Shown in pieces: positions 1 through 8,555 of a DNA stretch of 64,000 nucleotides. Both the position numbers and the translations under genes were made by a program. The notes beneath the pieces are model-generated. The model saw only the letters and a list, made by a program, of their open reading frames with translations, had not been told where the DNA came from and did no database searches. Each line of letters starts with the position of its first letter. Within the stretch, counting starts at the first letter, position 1. This stretch comes from Denitrificimonas halotolerans (GTDB lineage: Bacteria; Pseudomonadota; Gammaproteobacteria; Pseudomonadales; Pseudomonadaceae), in contig NZ_JAXIVU010000001.1 in NCBI RefSeq assembly GCF_034259425.1, positions 310,001 through 374,000 on the forward strand. Reading direction: 5' to 3'.

Positions 1-677
1 TAGAGCCATGGACAACTGTTTGCATACATCGAGGCCAGATCTTAAGCTTTAATCAACCACGTAACGGTCTACGCGCTTATTTAGCCATTGCAGGCGGTTT
101 TCAAGGCAAACCATTACTTGGCAGTCTCGCTACGGTCTACCGTGAACAATTGGGTGGACCACAAGGTGACGGCCAACCTCTTGCTGCCGGCGACCATTTA
201 CAAGCTCAAGCAGTCTACAGCAGCACACAACCTCAAGCAGCTAAAATACCTAGCATAGAACGGCCAGATTACTCGCAGCCCGTAATGCTAGACTGCATCA
301 TCGGGGCTCAAGCCGATGCCTTTAGCGCCACTAGCTTGTTTAACTTCTTTAATCACAAGTGGACCATAGATAACCACTCAGACCGTATGGGCATACGTCT
401 TAATGGGCCACTACTCAGCTGCAGCATCAGCAACTTAATTTCAGAAGGTTTAACCTTAGGTGCAATACAAGTACCACCAAACGGACAGCCCATAATACTA
501 ATGAACGACCGTCAAACCATTGGTGGCTACCCAAGACTAGGCAACATCACGCCATTGTCTTGTGCTCGATTAGCCCAATGCTTGCCTGGGCAACACATCA
601 ACTTCAGAGCTATCCCATTAGAGACTGCATTCCGACAACATCTCAGATTTTTACGTCAATTCGGTCAAGTCAAGTGA
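1..677 (+). CDS. pxpC: 5-oxoprolinase subunit C (PxpC), 3' part
   Basis: The open frame enters from the left edge (first full codon at base 3) with no start codon in view, so the N-terminus lies outside the window. The visible 224 residues carry typical PxpC/biotin-dependent carboxyltransferase-like motifs: GLRAYLAIAGG near the edge, then LGGPQGDGQPL, SDRMGIRLNGP and DRQTIGGYPRLGNI. PxpC works with PxpA and PxpB in ATP-dependent opening of 5-oxoproline to glutamate in the cytosol; pxpA and pxpB are expected just upstream but cannot be seen. An ATG at 150 is internal, because conserved sequence continues upstream of it. It could instead be the related half of a urea amidolyase-like protein, which is less likely. 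Confidence 0.85.
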   Translation, partial: EPWTTVCIHRGQILSFNQPRNGLRAYLAIAGGFQGKPLLGSLATVYREQLGGPQGDGQPLAAGDHLQAQAVYSSTQPQAAKIPSIERPDYSQPVMLDCIIGAQADAFSATSLFNFFNHKWTIDNHSDRMGIRLNGPLLSCSISNLISEGLTLGAIQVPPNGQPIILMNDRQTIGGYPRLGNITPLSCARLAQCLPGQHINFRAIPLETAFRQHLRFLRQFGQVK

Positions 678-729
678 CAAGCGGGCAGCCTCAGCAAGCA
701 CTGCATATCCCGTTTTTTCAAGCATAAAA

Positions 730-758
730 AAAGGGCAAGCCTTAAAGGCTTACCCTTT
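730..758 (-). terminator. Rho-independent terminator of the cold-shock gene
   Basis: An inverted repeat pairs AAAGGG/CCCTTT and AAGCC/GGCTT with one mismatch and a three-base loop. On the minus strand it is followed by seven Ts (complement of 726-732), so it mainly ends the cold-shock transcript. It may also act on pxpC transcripts from the other side. Confidence 0.8.
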
Positions 759-778
759 CTATAAAGCTGACTATCTAA

Positions 779-988
779 TTAGATAGCAACGATATTTGCA
801 GCTTGTAGGCCTTTCTGACCATTTTCCACTTCAAACTGAACGCGTTGGCCTTCAGCAAGTGATTTAAAACCTTCGCTGGAGATCGCACTGAAATGAGCAA
901 AAACATCCGGACCTGACTCTTGTTGAATAAAGCCAAAACCCTTTTCGTCGTTAAACCATTTTACAGTGCCAGTAGTTACATTAGACAT
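779..988 (-). CDS. CspA-family cold-shock protein
   Basis: A 69-residue single cold-shock domain. RNP1 is KGFGFI and RNP2 is VFAHF, the aromatic patch that binds single-stranded RNA or DNA. Such proteins act as RNA chaperones that melt secondary structure, in cold or in general growth. The ATG at 988 is chosen over an upstream in-frame ATG at 1045 because homologues begin just before TGTVKWFN and because AGGAT lies a suitable distance upstream. It is a monocistronic gene followed by a good terminator. The family has many paralogues, so an exact csp letter cannot be given, nor can cold induction be judged from sequence. Confidence 0.95.
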   Translation of the reverse strand: MSNVTTGTVKWFNDEKGFGFIQQESGPDVFAHFSAISSEGFKSLAEGQRVQFEVENGQKGLQAANIVAI

Positions 989-1549
989 AATATATATCCT
1001 GAAATTTAAATTAAGTTCGCCCTCAAACGAAGGCTCGAATAGCATAAAAAATATAGATTTGAACTTAGATACTGCAGGACGAGATTACGAATAATACAAC
1101 GAACATGTAGGATGTAGATCAGATACTTCTTTCTAGCTGCGAATGAGTATACGGCATTATTAATGGATGTCGAGCTTTATCTTTTTTATAGCTATTGAAT
1201 ATATAACTCCGTAACCATTAAAGTATGCTTTGTTCTACCGCCGAATACACCAAAAAGACGATACCTCTTCTGACTCAACTCTTCCTCGATGCCTGTCCTA
1301 TAGCTGCTTTATCAAAAGGTATTGATTGCTTCACATGATACCTCACCAGACTTGATGGACATTTTCTCTGCCATCTACCCAATTACCCCCACACGTTAAG
1401 AGCATTTCATTATAACCATTCGGCCTCTCTCAATAAGGATGCTCAACTGCGCCCATATTATTAAGGCCCCTAAAGTTAAATCCAGAGACGGATGAGTTGC
1501 TCATCAATTTCACGTATAATCATCTTTTTACGCTAAAGAATATTCAGTT
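989..1549. other. Intergenic region, cold-shock gene / kdsD
   Basis: About 560 bases between divergent genes. It must hold the promoter and 5' leader of the cold-shock gene on the minus strand and the promoter of the kdsD operon on the plus strand. I see no convincing -35/-10 pair, coding frame, RNA gene or repeat here. Confidence 0.6.
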
Positions 1550-2524
1550 ATGCCTTCACCACAGTCTCTTATTGATTCAGCAAAGCGCACCATCAACCTT
1601 GAGCAAGATGCCATCAGCAGCTTACACGCACGTATTGACACGACTTTTGTCAAAGCCTGCAAACTTATCTTAAACTGCAAAGGCCGTGTTGTTGTGGTGG
1701 GCATGGGTAAATCTGGGCATATCGGTAGTAAAATAGCCGCCACTTTAGCCAGCACAGGTACCCCGGCATTTTTTGTTCACCCGGCCGAAGCCAGTCATGG
1801 TGATATGGGCATGATCACCGCTGATGATGTAGTTTTAGCTTTATCAAACTCAGGCACCACAAACGAAATTGTTACTTTACTACCACTGATTAAACGGCTA
1901 GGAATCACCTTAATCAGTATGACCGGCAACCCTAGCTCTCCTCTAGCCACAGCAGCAGAAGTCAATTTAGACACTCAAGTAACAAAAGAAGCTTGCCCGC
2001 TTAATTTGGCACCGACGTCTTCAACCACTGTCACTCTCGTTTTAGGTGATGCTTTGGCCATCGCTCTCCTCGAGGCCCGTGGTTTTACGCCGGAAGATTT
2101 TGCTTTTTCTCACCCTGGTGGTGCTCTAGGTCGCCGTCTTTTACTTAAAGTTGAGCATGTCATGCACAGCGGTGACGAACTACCTGCTGTCAGCCAAGGC
2201 TCTTCCTTGCGTGAAGCCCTATTAGAGATGACTCAAAAAGGCTTAGGCATGACCCTAATTCTCACCCCTGACCAAAGCTTAGCAGGCATTTTTACTGATG
2301 GTGACTTGCGCCGAGCGTTGGACAAAGGTATTGATGTACGCCAAGCAACCATTGATGATTTAATGACCCATGGTGGAAAAACAGCTCGCCCTGAAATGCT
2401 AGCAGCTGAGGCGTTAAAGATTATGGAAGACCACAAAATCAGCTCTTTACCAGTGGTCAACGAACATAATCAAGCCATTGGTGCTTTAAACATGCATGAT
2501 TTATTACGCGCAGGAGTGATGTAA
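1550..2524 (+). CDS. kdsD: Arabinose-5-phosphate isomerase
   Basis: Interconverts D-ribulose 5-phosphate and D-arabinose 5-phosphate, the first step to Kdo for lipopolysaccharide. The 324-residue protein has an N-terminal SIS domain (GMGKSGHIG at 51-59, SNSGTTNE at 99-106), the HPGGALGRRL segment near 188, and a C-terminal pair of CBS domains (about 205-324). Length and architecture match the KdsD family. It opens the kdsD-kdsC-lptC-lptA-lptB cluster; its stop overlaps the kdsC start by one base. GutQ is a close paralogue, but the neighbours favour KdsD. Confidence 0.95.
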   Translation: MPSPQSLIDSAKRTINLEQDAISSLHARIDTTFVKACKLILNCKGRVVVVGMGKSGHIGSKIAATLASTGTPAFFVHPAEASHGDMGMITADDVVLALSNSGTTNEIVTLLPLIKRLGITLISMTGNPSSPLATAAEVNLDTQVTKEACPLNLAPTSSTTVTLVLGDALAIALLEARGFTPEDFAFSHPGGALGRRLLLKVEHVMHSGDELPAVSQGSSLREALLEMTQKGLGMTLILTPDQSLAGIFTDGDLRRALDKGIDVRQATIDDLMTHGGKTARPEMLAAEALKIMEDHKISSLPVVNEHNQAIGALNMHDLLRAGVM

Positions 2525-3060
2525 TGCTGAGTCTAACCAACAGTACTCTTGTCCAGCGTGCACGTGCTGTACGCCTACTGGTATTAGATGTTGATGGTGT
2601 TCTAACGGACGGTAAACTGTATTTTCTAGCCGATGGTAGTGAGGCTAAAGCTTTTAGCACCCTTGATGGGCAAGGTATTAAAATGCTACAAAATTCAGGC
2701 GTAACTGTAGCTATCATTACCGGTCGCACCTCTACTATTGTTGAGCGCCGAGCAGCGAATTTAGGAATCAAACATGTCATTCAAGGACGAGAAGATAAGC
2801 GCGTAGCGCTTGATGAATTACTCAGTACACTGCAACTTTCATACGATCAAGTTGCCTACTTGGGTGATGATCTACCTGACTTAGCTCCCATCCGCTGCGT
2901 TGCATTGGGCGTGGCAGTTGCTAACGCCAATACTTTTGTTCGCCAACATGCTAAAGCTGTAACAGCATTACGCGGTGGCGAAGGTGCTGCTCGAGAGTTT
3001 TGCGAATTTATCATGGCTGCCCAAGGCACCCTTAAAACAGCGCAAAATGCTTACTTATAA
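2524..3060 (+). CDS. kdsC: Kdo-8-phosphate phosphatase
   Basis: A HAD-superfamily phosphatase that removes phosphate from Kdo 8-phosphate to give free Kdo. The 178-residue protein is a capless C0-type HAD. Motif I is LDVDGVLTDG (21-30) with the two catalytic Asp, motif II lies in IITGRTS near 64, and the metal-binding acidic motif is GDDLPDLAP near 118. It overlaps kdsD by one base (TAATG), which implies translational coupling, and precedes lptC. The family works as a tetramer, because no cap domain covers the active site. Confidence 0.95.
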   Translation: MLSLTNSTLVQRARAVRLLVLDVDGVLTDGKLYFLADGSEAKAFSTLDGQGIKMLQNSGVTVAIITGRTSTIVERRAANLGIKHVIQGREDKRVALDELLSTLQLSYDQVAYLGDDLPDLAPIRCVALGVAVANANTFVRQHAKAVTALRGGEGAAREFCEFIMAAQGTLKTAQNAYL

Positions 3061-3075
3061 TTTAGGTTTACGCTT

Positions 3076-3645
3076 ATGTCTGCCAATGCTCGCTTAGCAT
3101 TATTTTTCCTACCCTTTGCGCTAATGGTTGCCGCTCTAGGTTACTGGAATATTAACAACCCAGAAGAGATTGAGCCCACTACTTTAGTGACAGACAAAAA
3201 CGATATCGATTTTTTCGCCCAAGGTACCCATACAATACAATTTGATGAAACTGGCGCTTTAAACTATGAACTCACTAGCCCAAGCATTGAACATACGCAA
3301 AATGATGATATTACGGTATTATTAGAGCCTGAATTATTACTGTACCGTGGCTCTGATTTACCATGGAATATCAGCAGTAAACGCAGCTTAGTCAGCCCTG
3401 AAGGGACTGAAGTAGAGCTCATTGATAACGTTCGTATTGCACGCACCGATGAAAAGGGACGCCCTGTGATTCTGAGCACAGAGCAACTAACCTATGTCCC
3501 CGAAACTGAATATGCACACACCAAGCTTGCAGTAAAAATTGAAGCGGCCAACGGCATTACTACTGGTGTTGGCATGCAAACCTATTTGAATGAAAGTAAA
3601 ATGCATTTACTTTCAAATGTGAGAGGCCGACATGAAGTTCGCTAA
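3076..3645 (+). CDS. lptC: LPS export protein LptC
   Basis: Bitopic inner-membrane protein that takes LPS from LptB2FG and passes it to LptA in the periplasm. The 189-residue product has one N-terminal membrane segment (about 8-25) followed by a periplasmic beta-jellyroll rich in short beta repeats. The sequence itself is weakly conserved, so the assignment rests on topology, length and position between kdsC and lptA. Its end overlaps the lptA start by 14 bases. Confidence 0.9.
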   Translation: MSANARLALFFLPFALMVAALGYWNINNPEEIEPTTLVTDKNDIDFFAQGTHTIQFDETGALNYELTSPSIEHTQNDDITVLLEPELLLYRGSDLPWNISSKRSLVSPEGTEVELIDNVRIARTDEKGRPVILSTEQLTYVPETEYAHTKLAVKIEAANGITTGVGMQTYLNESKMHLLSNVRGRHEVR

Positions 3646-4159
3646 AGTAACTGCTGTACTCCTTGCCACCGGATTTAGCCTGCTCAGCAGCTTGGCGCAC
3701 GCCTTACCTTCTGACAGTCAGCAGCCTATACATGTAAAGGCTGACAGCGCAGAAATGGATGATAAGCGCGGTGTAGCAATCTACCGTGGCGATGTAATTA
3801 TCACCCAAGGTACATTAAAAATTACCGGCGATACTGTAACTATCACCCTCAATAATGAAGGAGATATCGACGTTTTCACTTCAGTTGGTAAACCAGCTTA
3901 TTATGAGCAACTCCCTGCTACTGATAAAGAAATTGTACAGGCCTACGGCCTGACAATTCAGTATTTTGCCAACACGGAAAAGATCATCATTCAAGATCAA
4001 GCTAAAGTCATCCAACAAGGTAATACTTTCAAGGGTGAAAAGATCGTTTACGACACCGTTCGAGAAATCGTGACTGCGGGTCGTGGCAAACAAGGCTCTA
4101 TCACCAGCCCAGCACCACGTATCGACATGGTGATTCAGCCCAAAAAGAAAGCAAACTAA
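3632..4159 (+). CDS. lptA: LPS transport periplasmic protein LptA
   Basis: Periplasmic bridge component that carries LPS from LptC to LptD. The 175-residue protein begins with a signal peptide (about 1-24, ending SSLAHA) and then the OstA-like fold with the conserved start PIHVKADSAEMDDKRG and YRGDVIITQGTLKI. The C-terminus is short and basic. It overlaps lptC and lies 17 bases before the chosen lptB start. In Pseudomonas the same protein is often called LptH. Confidence 0.93.
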   Translation: MKFAKVTAVLLATGFSLLSSLAHALPSDSQQPIHVKADSAEMDDKRGVAIYRGDVIITQGTLKITGDTVTITLNNEGDIDVFTSVGKPAYYEQLPATDKEIVQAYGLTIQYFANTEKIIIQDQAKVIQQGNTFKGEKIVYDTVREIVTAGRGKQGSITSPAPRIDMVIQPKKKAN

Positions 4160-4176
4160 GTCGAGTGAAGCCCAGC

Positions 4177-4905
4177 ATGAGCAGTACCTTAACCGCAAAA
4201 AATCTAGCTAAAACCTATAAAGGTCGAAAGGTTGTCCACGATGTCAGCATGACCATTAAGAGCGGCCAAGTAGTGGGCTTGTTGGGTCCTAACGGAGCAG
4301 GGAAAACCACCTGTTTCTACATGATCGTTGGACTTGTTAAAGCAGATAAAGGCAGCGTACTGATTGATCAAACCGATGTCAGCTTCGAGCCTATGCATGG
4401 TCGCGCACGCGCAGGCATTGGCTATTTACCGCAAGAGGCTTCAATCTTCCGCAAACTCAGTGTTGCGGATAACATTCTATCCATTCTGGAGTTACGTAAA
4501 GATCTAGACCGCACTGGCCGCATGCAAGCACTCGATGACTTATTGCGAGAGTTTAATATTACTCACATTCGCAACAGCCTCGGCATGAGCTTATCCGGTG
4601 GAGAACGTCGTCGAGTAGAAATTGCTCGCGCCCTTGCGACAAACCCTAAGTTCATCCTCTTAGATGAACCTTTCGCCGGCGTTGATCCCATTTCTGTAAA
4701 TGATATTAAGCAAATTATTCAACACCTTAAAGACAAAGGCATTGGTGTTTTAATCACAGATCACAACGTGCGTGAAACTCTCGACATTTGTGAAACAGCC
4801 TACATTGTCAGCGACGGACAAATTATCGCTACCGGTTCGCCCAGCAGTATTCTTGATAACCAGCTGGTCAAAGATGTTTACCTCGGCCAAGAATTCCATC
4901 TTTAA
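4177..4905 (+). CDS. lptB: LPS export ABC transporter ATP-binding protein LptB
   Basis: Cytoplasmic ATPase of the LptB2FG transporter that extracts LPS from the inner membrane. The 242-residue protein has Walker A GPNGAGKTT, the Q-loop in YLPQEASIFRKLS, signature LSGGERRR, Walker B ILLDEPFAGVDP and the switch His in LITDHNVRET. The ATG at 4177 is preferred over a GTG at 4165 because the family begins with a short leader before the first strand. LptF and LptG are not in this window, as usual. Confidence 0.95.
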   Translation: MSSTLTAKNLAKTYKGRKVVHDVSMTIKSGQVVGLLGPNGAGKTTCFYMIVGLVKADKGSVLIDQTDVSFEPMHGRARAGIGYLPQEASIFRKLSVADNILSILELRKDLDRTGRMQALDDLLREFNITHIRNSLGMSLSGGERRRVEIARALATNPKFILLDEPFAGVDPISVNDIKQIIQHLKDKGIGVLITDHNVRETLDICETAYIVSDGQIIATGSPSSILDNQLVKDVYLGQEFHL

Positions 4906-5013
4906 ACACAAAACAATGGCTGCACCCTGTCCAGATCTGCAGCCAAGTAACTCATCAAAAAACATTTCACTCCTGTAATTATTCACCAAGCCCTAGGCAA
5001 AGGCTGAAAAATC

Positions 5014-5029
5014 TGGCATAAATCTTGCT
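5014..5029 (+). promoter_or_regulatory. Sigma-54 type -24/-12 promoter before rpoN
   Basis: TGGCAT, five bases, then TTGCT gives the exact GG-N10-GC spacing of RpoN-dependent promoters and agrees well with the TGGCAC-N5-TTGCA consensus. It lies 50 bases upstream of the rpoN ATG, so transcription would start about 12 bases beyond the -12 element and leave a leader of some 38 bases. This implies RpoN binds its own control region. No enhancer-binding site was identified. Confidence 0.65.
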
Positions 5030-5078
5030 AAGCACCAACATCTGGCGCACTGATGATAAGGAGTCATGCTTTTCCATT

Positions 5079-6533
5079 ATGAAAGCCTCACTCGTTTTGA
5101 AAATGGGTCAACAGCTGACAATGACCCCACAATTGCAACAAGCCATTCGCTTACTGCAAATGTCGACATTAGATCTCCAAAATGAAATCCAAGATGCTTT
5201 GGACAGCAACCCACTACTAGAGCGTCAAGAAGATAGCGAACAACACAGCAATGCCGTCAAGGATACTTCAGACAGCAGCCAAGAAGAAATAAGCAACAAT
5301 CAATCTGCAACAACTGACTGGACTGAGCAAATCCCAAACGAACTTGAAATTGATACATCATGGGACGATGTGTACCAGTCCAGCTCAAGCAGCACCCCTC
5401 AGACCACAAGCGATGACTGGGACTTTAGTAACACAACACCCACTGAAGCCGACCTGCACAGCCACCTACAGTGGCAGCTGAACCTAGCAAAAATGACGGA
5501 CAACGAACACCTAATCGCTACCGTCATAATCGATAGCATCGGCCGGGACGGCTACCTGCAAGGCAGCCTAGCAGATATTCAAGCGTCCATTGACCCTGTA
5601 GAAAACATCAAAGTCACTGATATTGAAAAGGTTTTAAACCGCATCCAACAGTTTGAACCTACAGGGATCGCCGCTCGCGACCTGAGCGAATGCCTACTAC
5701 TGCAACTGCAAGCTCTCCCCCAAGACACACCATGGCTCACAGAGGCACAGCGTATCTGCACAAACCACTTAGAAGCCTTAGGTAAACGGGACTATGCACA
5801 ACTGATGCGCCGACTCCGCATCAAAGAAGAAGAGCTTAAAGAGATCATTCTGCTGATCCAAACTCTCAACCCTCGCCCAGGCTCCGCCATAGAAAATCCT
5901 GAATCTGAATATATTGTTCCCGACGTCATTGTGCGCAAAAACAATCACCGTTGGATTGTCGAACTTAATCCTGAAGTTGCACCACGCTTAACAGTCAATG
6001 CTCACTATGCCAGCATGATCCGACGAGCAGATAATAGCAGTGATAACACGTTTTTACGCACCCAACTACAAGAAGCACGTTGGTTTATTAATAGCCTGCA
6101 AAGCCGCAACGAAACACTATTAAAAGTAGCCAGCACAATCCTTGACTACCAACGCGACTTCTTTGACCATGGACCCGAAGCGATGAAACCGCTCATTCTT
6201 GCTGAGGTTGCCGAAGCGGTTGGAATGCATGAATCCACCATCTCTCGCGTGACCACGCAAAAATATATGCACACACCTCGTGGAGTGTTTGAGCTTAAAT
6301 ATTTTTTCTCTAGCCATGTCAGCACAACACAAGGTGGCGAGTGTTCATCCACTGCCATTCGCGCCATCATTGAAAAGCTGATTGCTGCAGAAAACCCAAG
6401 AAAACCATTGAGTGATAGCAAAATCACTGGTCTACTGGAAGAACAAAATATTAAAGTAGCACGACGCACCATTGCCAAGTATAGAGAATCTCTTGGCATT
6501 GCCTCGTCAACGGAGAGAAAACAGCTATTATAG
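5079..6533 (+). CDS. rpoN: RNA polymerase sigma-54 factor
   Basis: Alternative sigma factor recognising -24/-12 promoters and needing AAA+ activators. The 484-residue protein has the Gln/Leu-rich region I (KMGQQLTMTPQLQQAIRLLQ), an acidic Asp/Ser-rich region II (about 50-120), the core-binding domain, a helix-turn-helix and the RpoN box ARRTIAKYRE near the C-terminus. The ATG at 5079 is chosen because region I begins there. The AAGGAG at 5058-5063 is unusually far (15 bases) from it. Position between lptB and hpf-ptsN is the standard Pseudomonas order. Confidence 0.97.
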   Translation: MKASLVLKMGQQLTMTPQLQQAIRLLQMSTLDLQNEIQDALDSNPLLERQEDSEQHSNAVKDTSDSSQEEISNNQSATTDWTEQIPNELEIDTSWDDVYQSSSSSTPQTTSDDWDFSNTTPTEADLHSHLQWQLNLAKMTDNEHLIATVIIDSIGRDGYLQGSLADIQASIDPVENIKVTDIEKVLNRIQQFEPTGIAARDLSECLLLQLQALPQDTPWLTEAQRICTNHLEALGKRDYAQLMRRLRIKEEELKEIILLIQTLNPRPGSAIENPESEYIVPDVIVRKNNHRWIVELNPEVAPRLTVNAHYASMIRRADNSSDNTFLRTQLQEARWFINSLQSRNETLLKVASTILDYQRDFFDHGPEAMKPLILAEVAEAVGMHESTISRVTTQKYMHTPRGVFELKYFFSSHVSTTQGGECSSTAIRAIIEKLIAAENPRKPLSDSKITGLLEEQNIKVARRTIAKYRESLGIASSTERKQLL

Positions 6534-6615
6534 GCATTGGTCAGTAACACTTATTTTATGCAGGCGTTACAATCATGTTAACACCGCATTGAGCAGTGAA
6601 ACTAAGGAGAAAGGT

Positions 6616-6924
6616 ATGCAAATCACAATCACAGGTCATCAACTGGATATCACTGACGCCCTACGTGAATACATTAATAATAAGTTTGCTAAACTGGAAC
6701 GCCATTTCGACAAAATTACGAGTATTCGTGTAACGCTCAGCGTCGAAAAGTTAAAGCAAAAAATTGATGCCACTTTATTAATTGCAGGCGGCGATATTAA
6801 CGCCAATGCCGAGCATGAAGATATGTATGCCGCTATTGACCTCCTCGTTGACAAACTGGATCGTCAATTAATTAAACACAAAGAAAAAATACTGGATCGT
6901 CAAAAAGGCGCTCTTGAACGTTAA
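6616..6924 (+). CDS. hpf: Ribosome hibernation promoting factor (short HPF)
   Basis: Binds the 30S subunit decoding region and helps form inactive 100S ribosome dimers in stationary phase. The 102-residue length marks the short HPF type, without the C-terminal dimerisation domain of long HPF. It shows the sigma-54 modulation/S30EA fold (ITGHQLDITDALREYI, then a Lys-rich helix). The ATG at 6616 has a strong AAGGAGAAAGGT just upstream, which excludes starts further upstream. It ends eight bases before ptsN. Confidence 0.95.
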   Translation: MQITITGHQLDITDALREYINNKFAKLERHFDKITSIRVTLSVEKLKQKIDATLLIAGGDINANAEHEDMYAAIDLLVDKLDRQLIKHKEKILDRQKGALER

Positions 6925-6931
6925 GAACCAT

Positions 6932-7390
6932 ATGATTCGATTAGAACATATACTGACCCCGGCACGCTCCCAAGTGAATGTGCCGGGCGGCAGTAAGAAA
7001 CGCGTACTTGAATACATTGCCCACCTCATTGCCACAGACTCACCTGATATTGATGAAGATGTTCTTTTCGAAAGTCTGGTAGCCCGCGAGAAACTCGGCT
7101 CCACAGGTTTTGGCAACGGCATTGCAATACCTCATTGCCGTTTGGTAGGTTGTCTCACCCCTATTAGCGCTATCATTCATCTAGAAACGGCGGTAGATTT
7201 TGACGCCATTGATAGTGAGCCTGTCGATCTACTTTTTGTGCTTTTAGTACCTGAAGAAGCCACCGATGAGCATTTAGAGTTATTACGTCAAATCGCCAGC
7301 ATTTTTGAACAAGACGATGTTCTTGAGCGCCTGCGCAACGCACCGGACAGCGCCGCTTTATATCAAGCTGTTCTAGATGCGCAACTTTAG
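6932..7390 (+). CDS. ptsN: Nitrogen PTS EIIA protein
   Basis: Cytoplasmic EIIA of the regulatory nitrogen phosphotransferase system; it receives phosphate from NPr and controls other proteins rather than sugar uptake. The 152-residue protein has the phospho-acceptor His in GNGIAIPHCRL and the family start MIRLEHILTP. The ATG at 6932 is chosen over a TTG at 6914 inside hpf because homologues begin MIRL. The cluster with ptsO and rapZ is the usual one. Confidence 0.95.
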   Translation: MIRLEHILTPARSQVNVPGGSKKRVLEYIAHLIATDSPDIDEDVLFESLVAREKLGSTGFGNGIAIPHCRLVGCLTPISAIIHLETAVDFDAIDSEPVDLLFVLLVPEEATDEHLELLRQIASIFEQDDVLERLRNAPDSAALYQAVLDAQL

Positions 7391-7402
7391 AGGTTCTGAA
7401 CC

Positions 7403-8284
7403 ATGCGTTTAATTATCGTTAGTGGCCGCTCGGGGTCAGGCAAAAGTACAGCCTTAGACGTACTTGAAGACAATAACTTTTACTGCATAGATAATTTGCC
7501 TGCAATGTTGTTACCAGAGCTCGCTGAGCGCGCCCTATTAACGACTGAGCTCACCTACCCACAAGTTGCTGTATCCATTGACGCACGCAACCTACCTAAT
7601 CAGCTCGAACGCTTTCCAGAGCTCTTAGCTGAGCTGCGCGCACGTCATATTGTATGCGACGTATTGTACCTTGACGCTGATGACGAAACCTTACTCAAAA
7701 GATTTTCTGAAACGCGCCGACGCCACCCTCTAACCAATGAGTCCCGCTCACTAGCAGAAGCCATCACTGAAGAAAGAGCATTACTCTCACCTATCATTGA
7801 TTTAGCTGACCTCACCATTAATACATCACAACTTAATCTGTATCAACTACGCGATATGATTAAGTTACGTCTACTCGACAAACCTGAACCAGGTACCGCT
7901 TTTCTAATTGAGTCTTTTGGTTTCAAGCGCGGCCTCCCAGTGGATGCGGATGTTGTCTTTGATATTCGTTGTTTACCCAATCCTTATTGGAAACCTGAGC
8001 TTAGAGCATACTGCGGCCTCGACCAACCCATTATTGAGTACTTAGGAGAGCAAGCAGATGTCGAAGAAATGTACAACGATATTTACACTTACCTCGCCAA
8101 GTGGCTACCCCGTTTTGCAGCCAGCAACCGAGCTTATGTCACCGTTGCCATAGGTTGCACCGGTGGTCAGCACCGCTCTGTATATATGACGGAACGTATT
8201 GGCAAAACTCTAGGTAAAGAACTCAGCAATGTACAAATCCGACACCGTGATGTTGTACGTATCAACGAGAAAAGTAATGGCTAA
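7403..8284 (+). CDS. rapZ: RNase adapter / nucleotide-binding protein RapZ
   Basis: In enterics RapZ binds the GlmZ/GlmY small RNAs and directs RNase E, controlling glucosamine-6-phosphate synthase. The 293-residue protein has Walker A GRSGSGKS at 8-15, the sequence DLPAM-like IDNLPAMLL near 30, and the conserved C-terminal RNA-binding part with GCTGGQHRSV. Its target in this organism is unknown. It overlaps ptsO by eight bases. Confidence 0.94.
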   Translation: MRLIIVSGRSGSGKSTALDVLEDNNFYCIDNLPAMLLPELAERALLTTELTYPQVAVSIDARNLPNQLERFPELLAELRARHIVCDVLYLDADDETLLKRFSETRRRHPLTNESRSLAEAITEERALLSPIIDLADLTINTSQLNLYQLRDMIKLRLLDKPEPGTAFLIESFGFKRGLPVDADVVFDIRCLPNPYWKPELRAYCGLDQPIIEYLGEQADVEEMYNDIYTYLAKWLPRFAASNRAYVTVAIGCTGGQHRSVYMTERIGKTLGKELSNVQIRHRDVVRINEKSNG

Positions 8285-8549
8285 GTGCAAGGTCACCATT
8301 ATTAACAAATTGGGTTTACATGCTCGAGCAGCTGCCAAGTTTGTTTCTATTGCCAACCAGTATCCCTGTCAAGTACGCGTCGGCCGTAGCGCGGAAAATC
8401 TTTGTGATGGAAAAAATATCATGTCAGTCATGATGCTGGCCGCCAACAACGGGACTGAGTTATATCTCAATGCTGAAGGAGAGCAAGCAACAGAAGCATT
8501 ACAAGCACTACAGGATTTAATTGCTCGTCGCTTTGATGAAGAGGCTTAA
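8277..8549 (+). CDS. ptsO: Nitrogen PTS phosphocarrier protein NPr
   Basis: HPr-like carrier that passes phosphate from EI-Ntr (PtsP) to PtsN. The 90-residue protein has the active His in LGLHARAAAKFV and the regulatory-Ser-type region GKNIMSVMML. The ATG at 8277 overlaps the end of rapZ, matching the family N-terminus (MAKCKVTIINKLGLHA). It ends the kdsD-to-ptsO cluster and meets the next gene tail to tail across six bases. Confidence 0.95.
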   Translation: MAKCKVTIINKLGLHARAAAKFVSIANQYPCQVRVGRSAENLCDGKNIMSVMMLAANNGTELYLNAEGEQATEALQALQDLIARRFDEEA

Positions 8550-8555
8550 TACGCC

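Noticed and set aside
4917..4945. TGGCTGC/GCAGCCA inverted repeat after lptB
   Set aside because: A short stem with a 15-base loop and no T-run. Not enough for a terminator.
5066..5185. ATG 5066 as start of a 39-codon frame overlapping rpoN
   Set aside because: It is only two bases from the AAGGAG, too close for translation, and is out of frame with rpoN.
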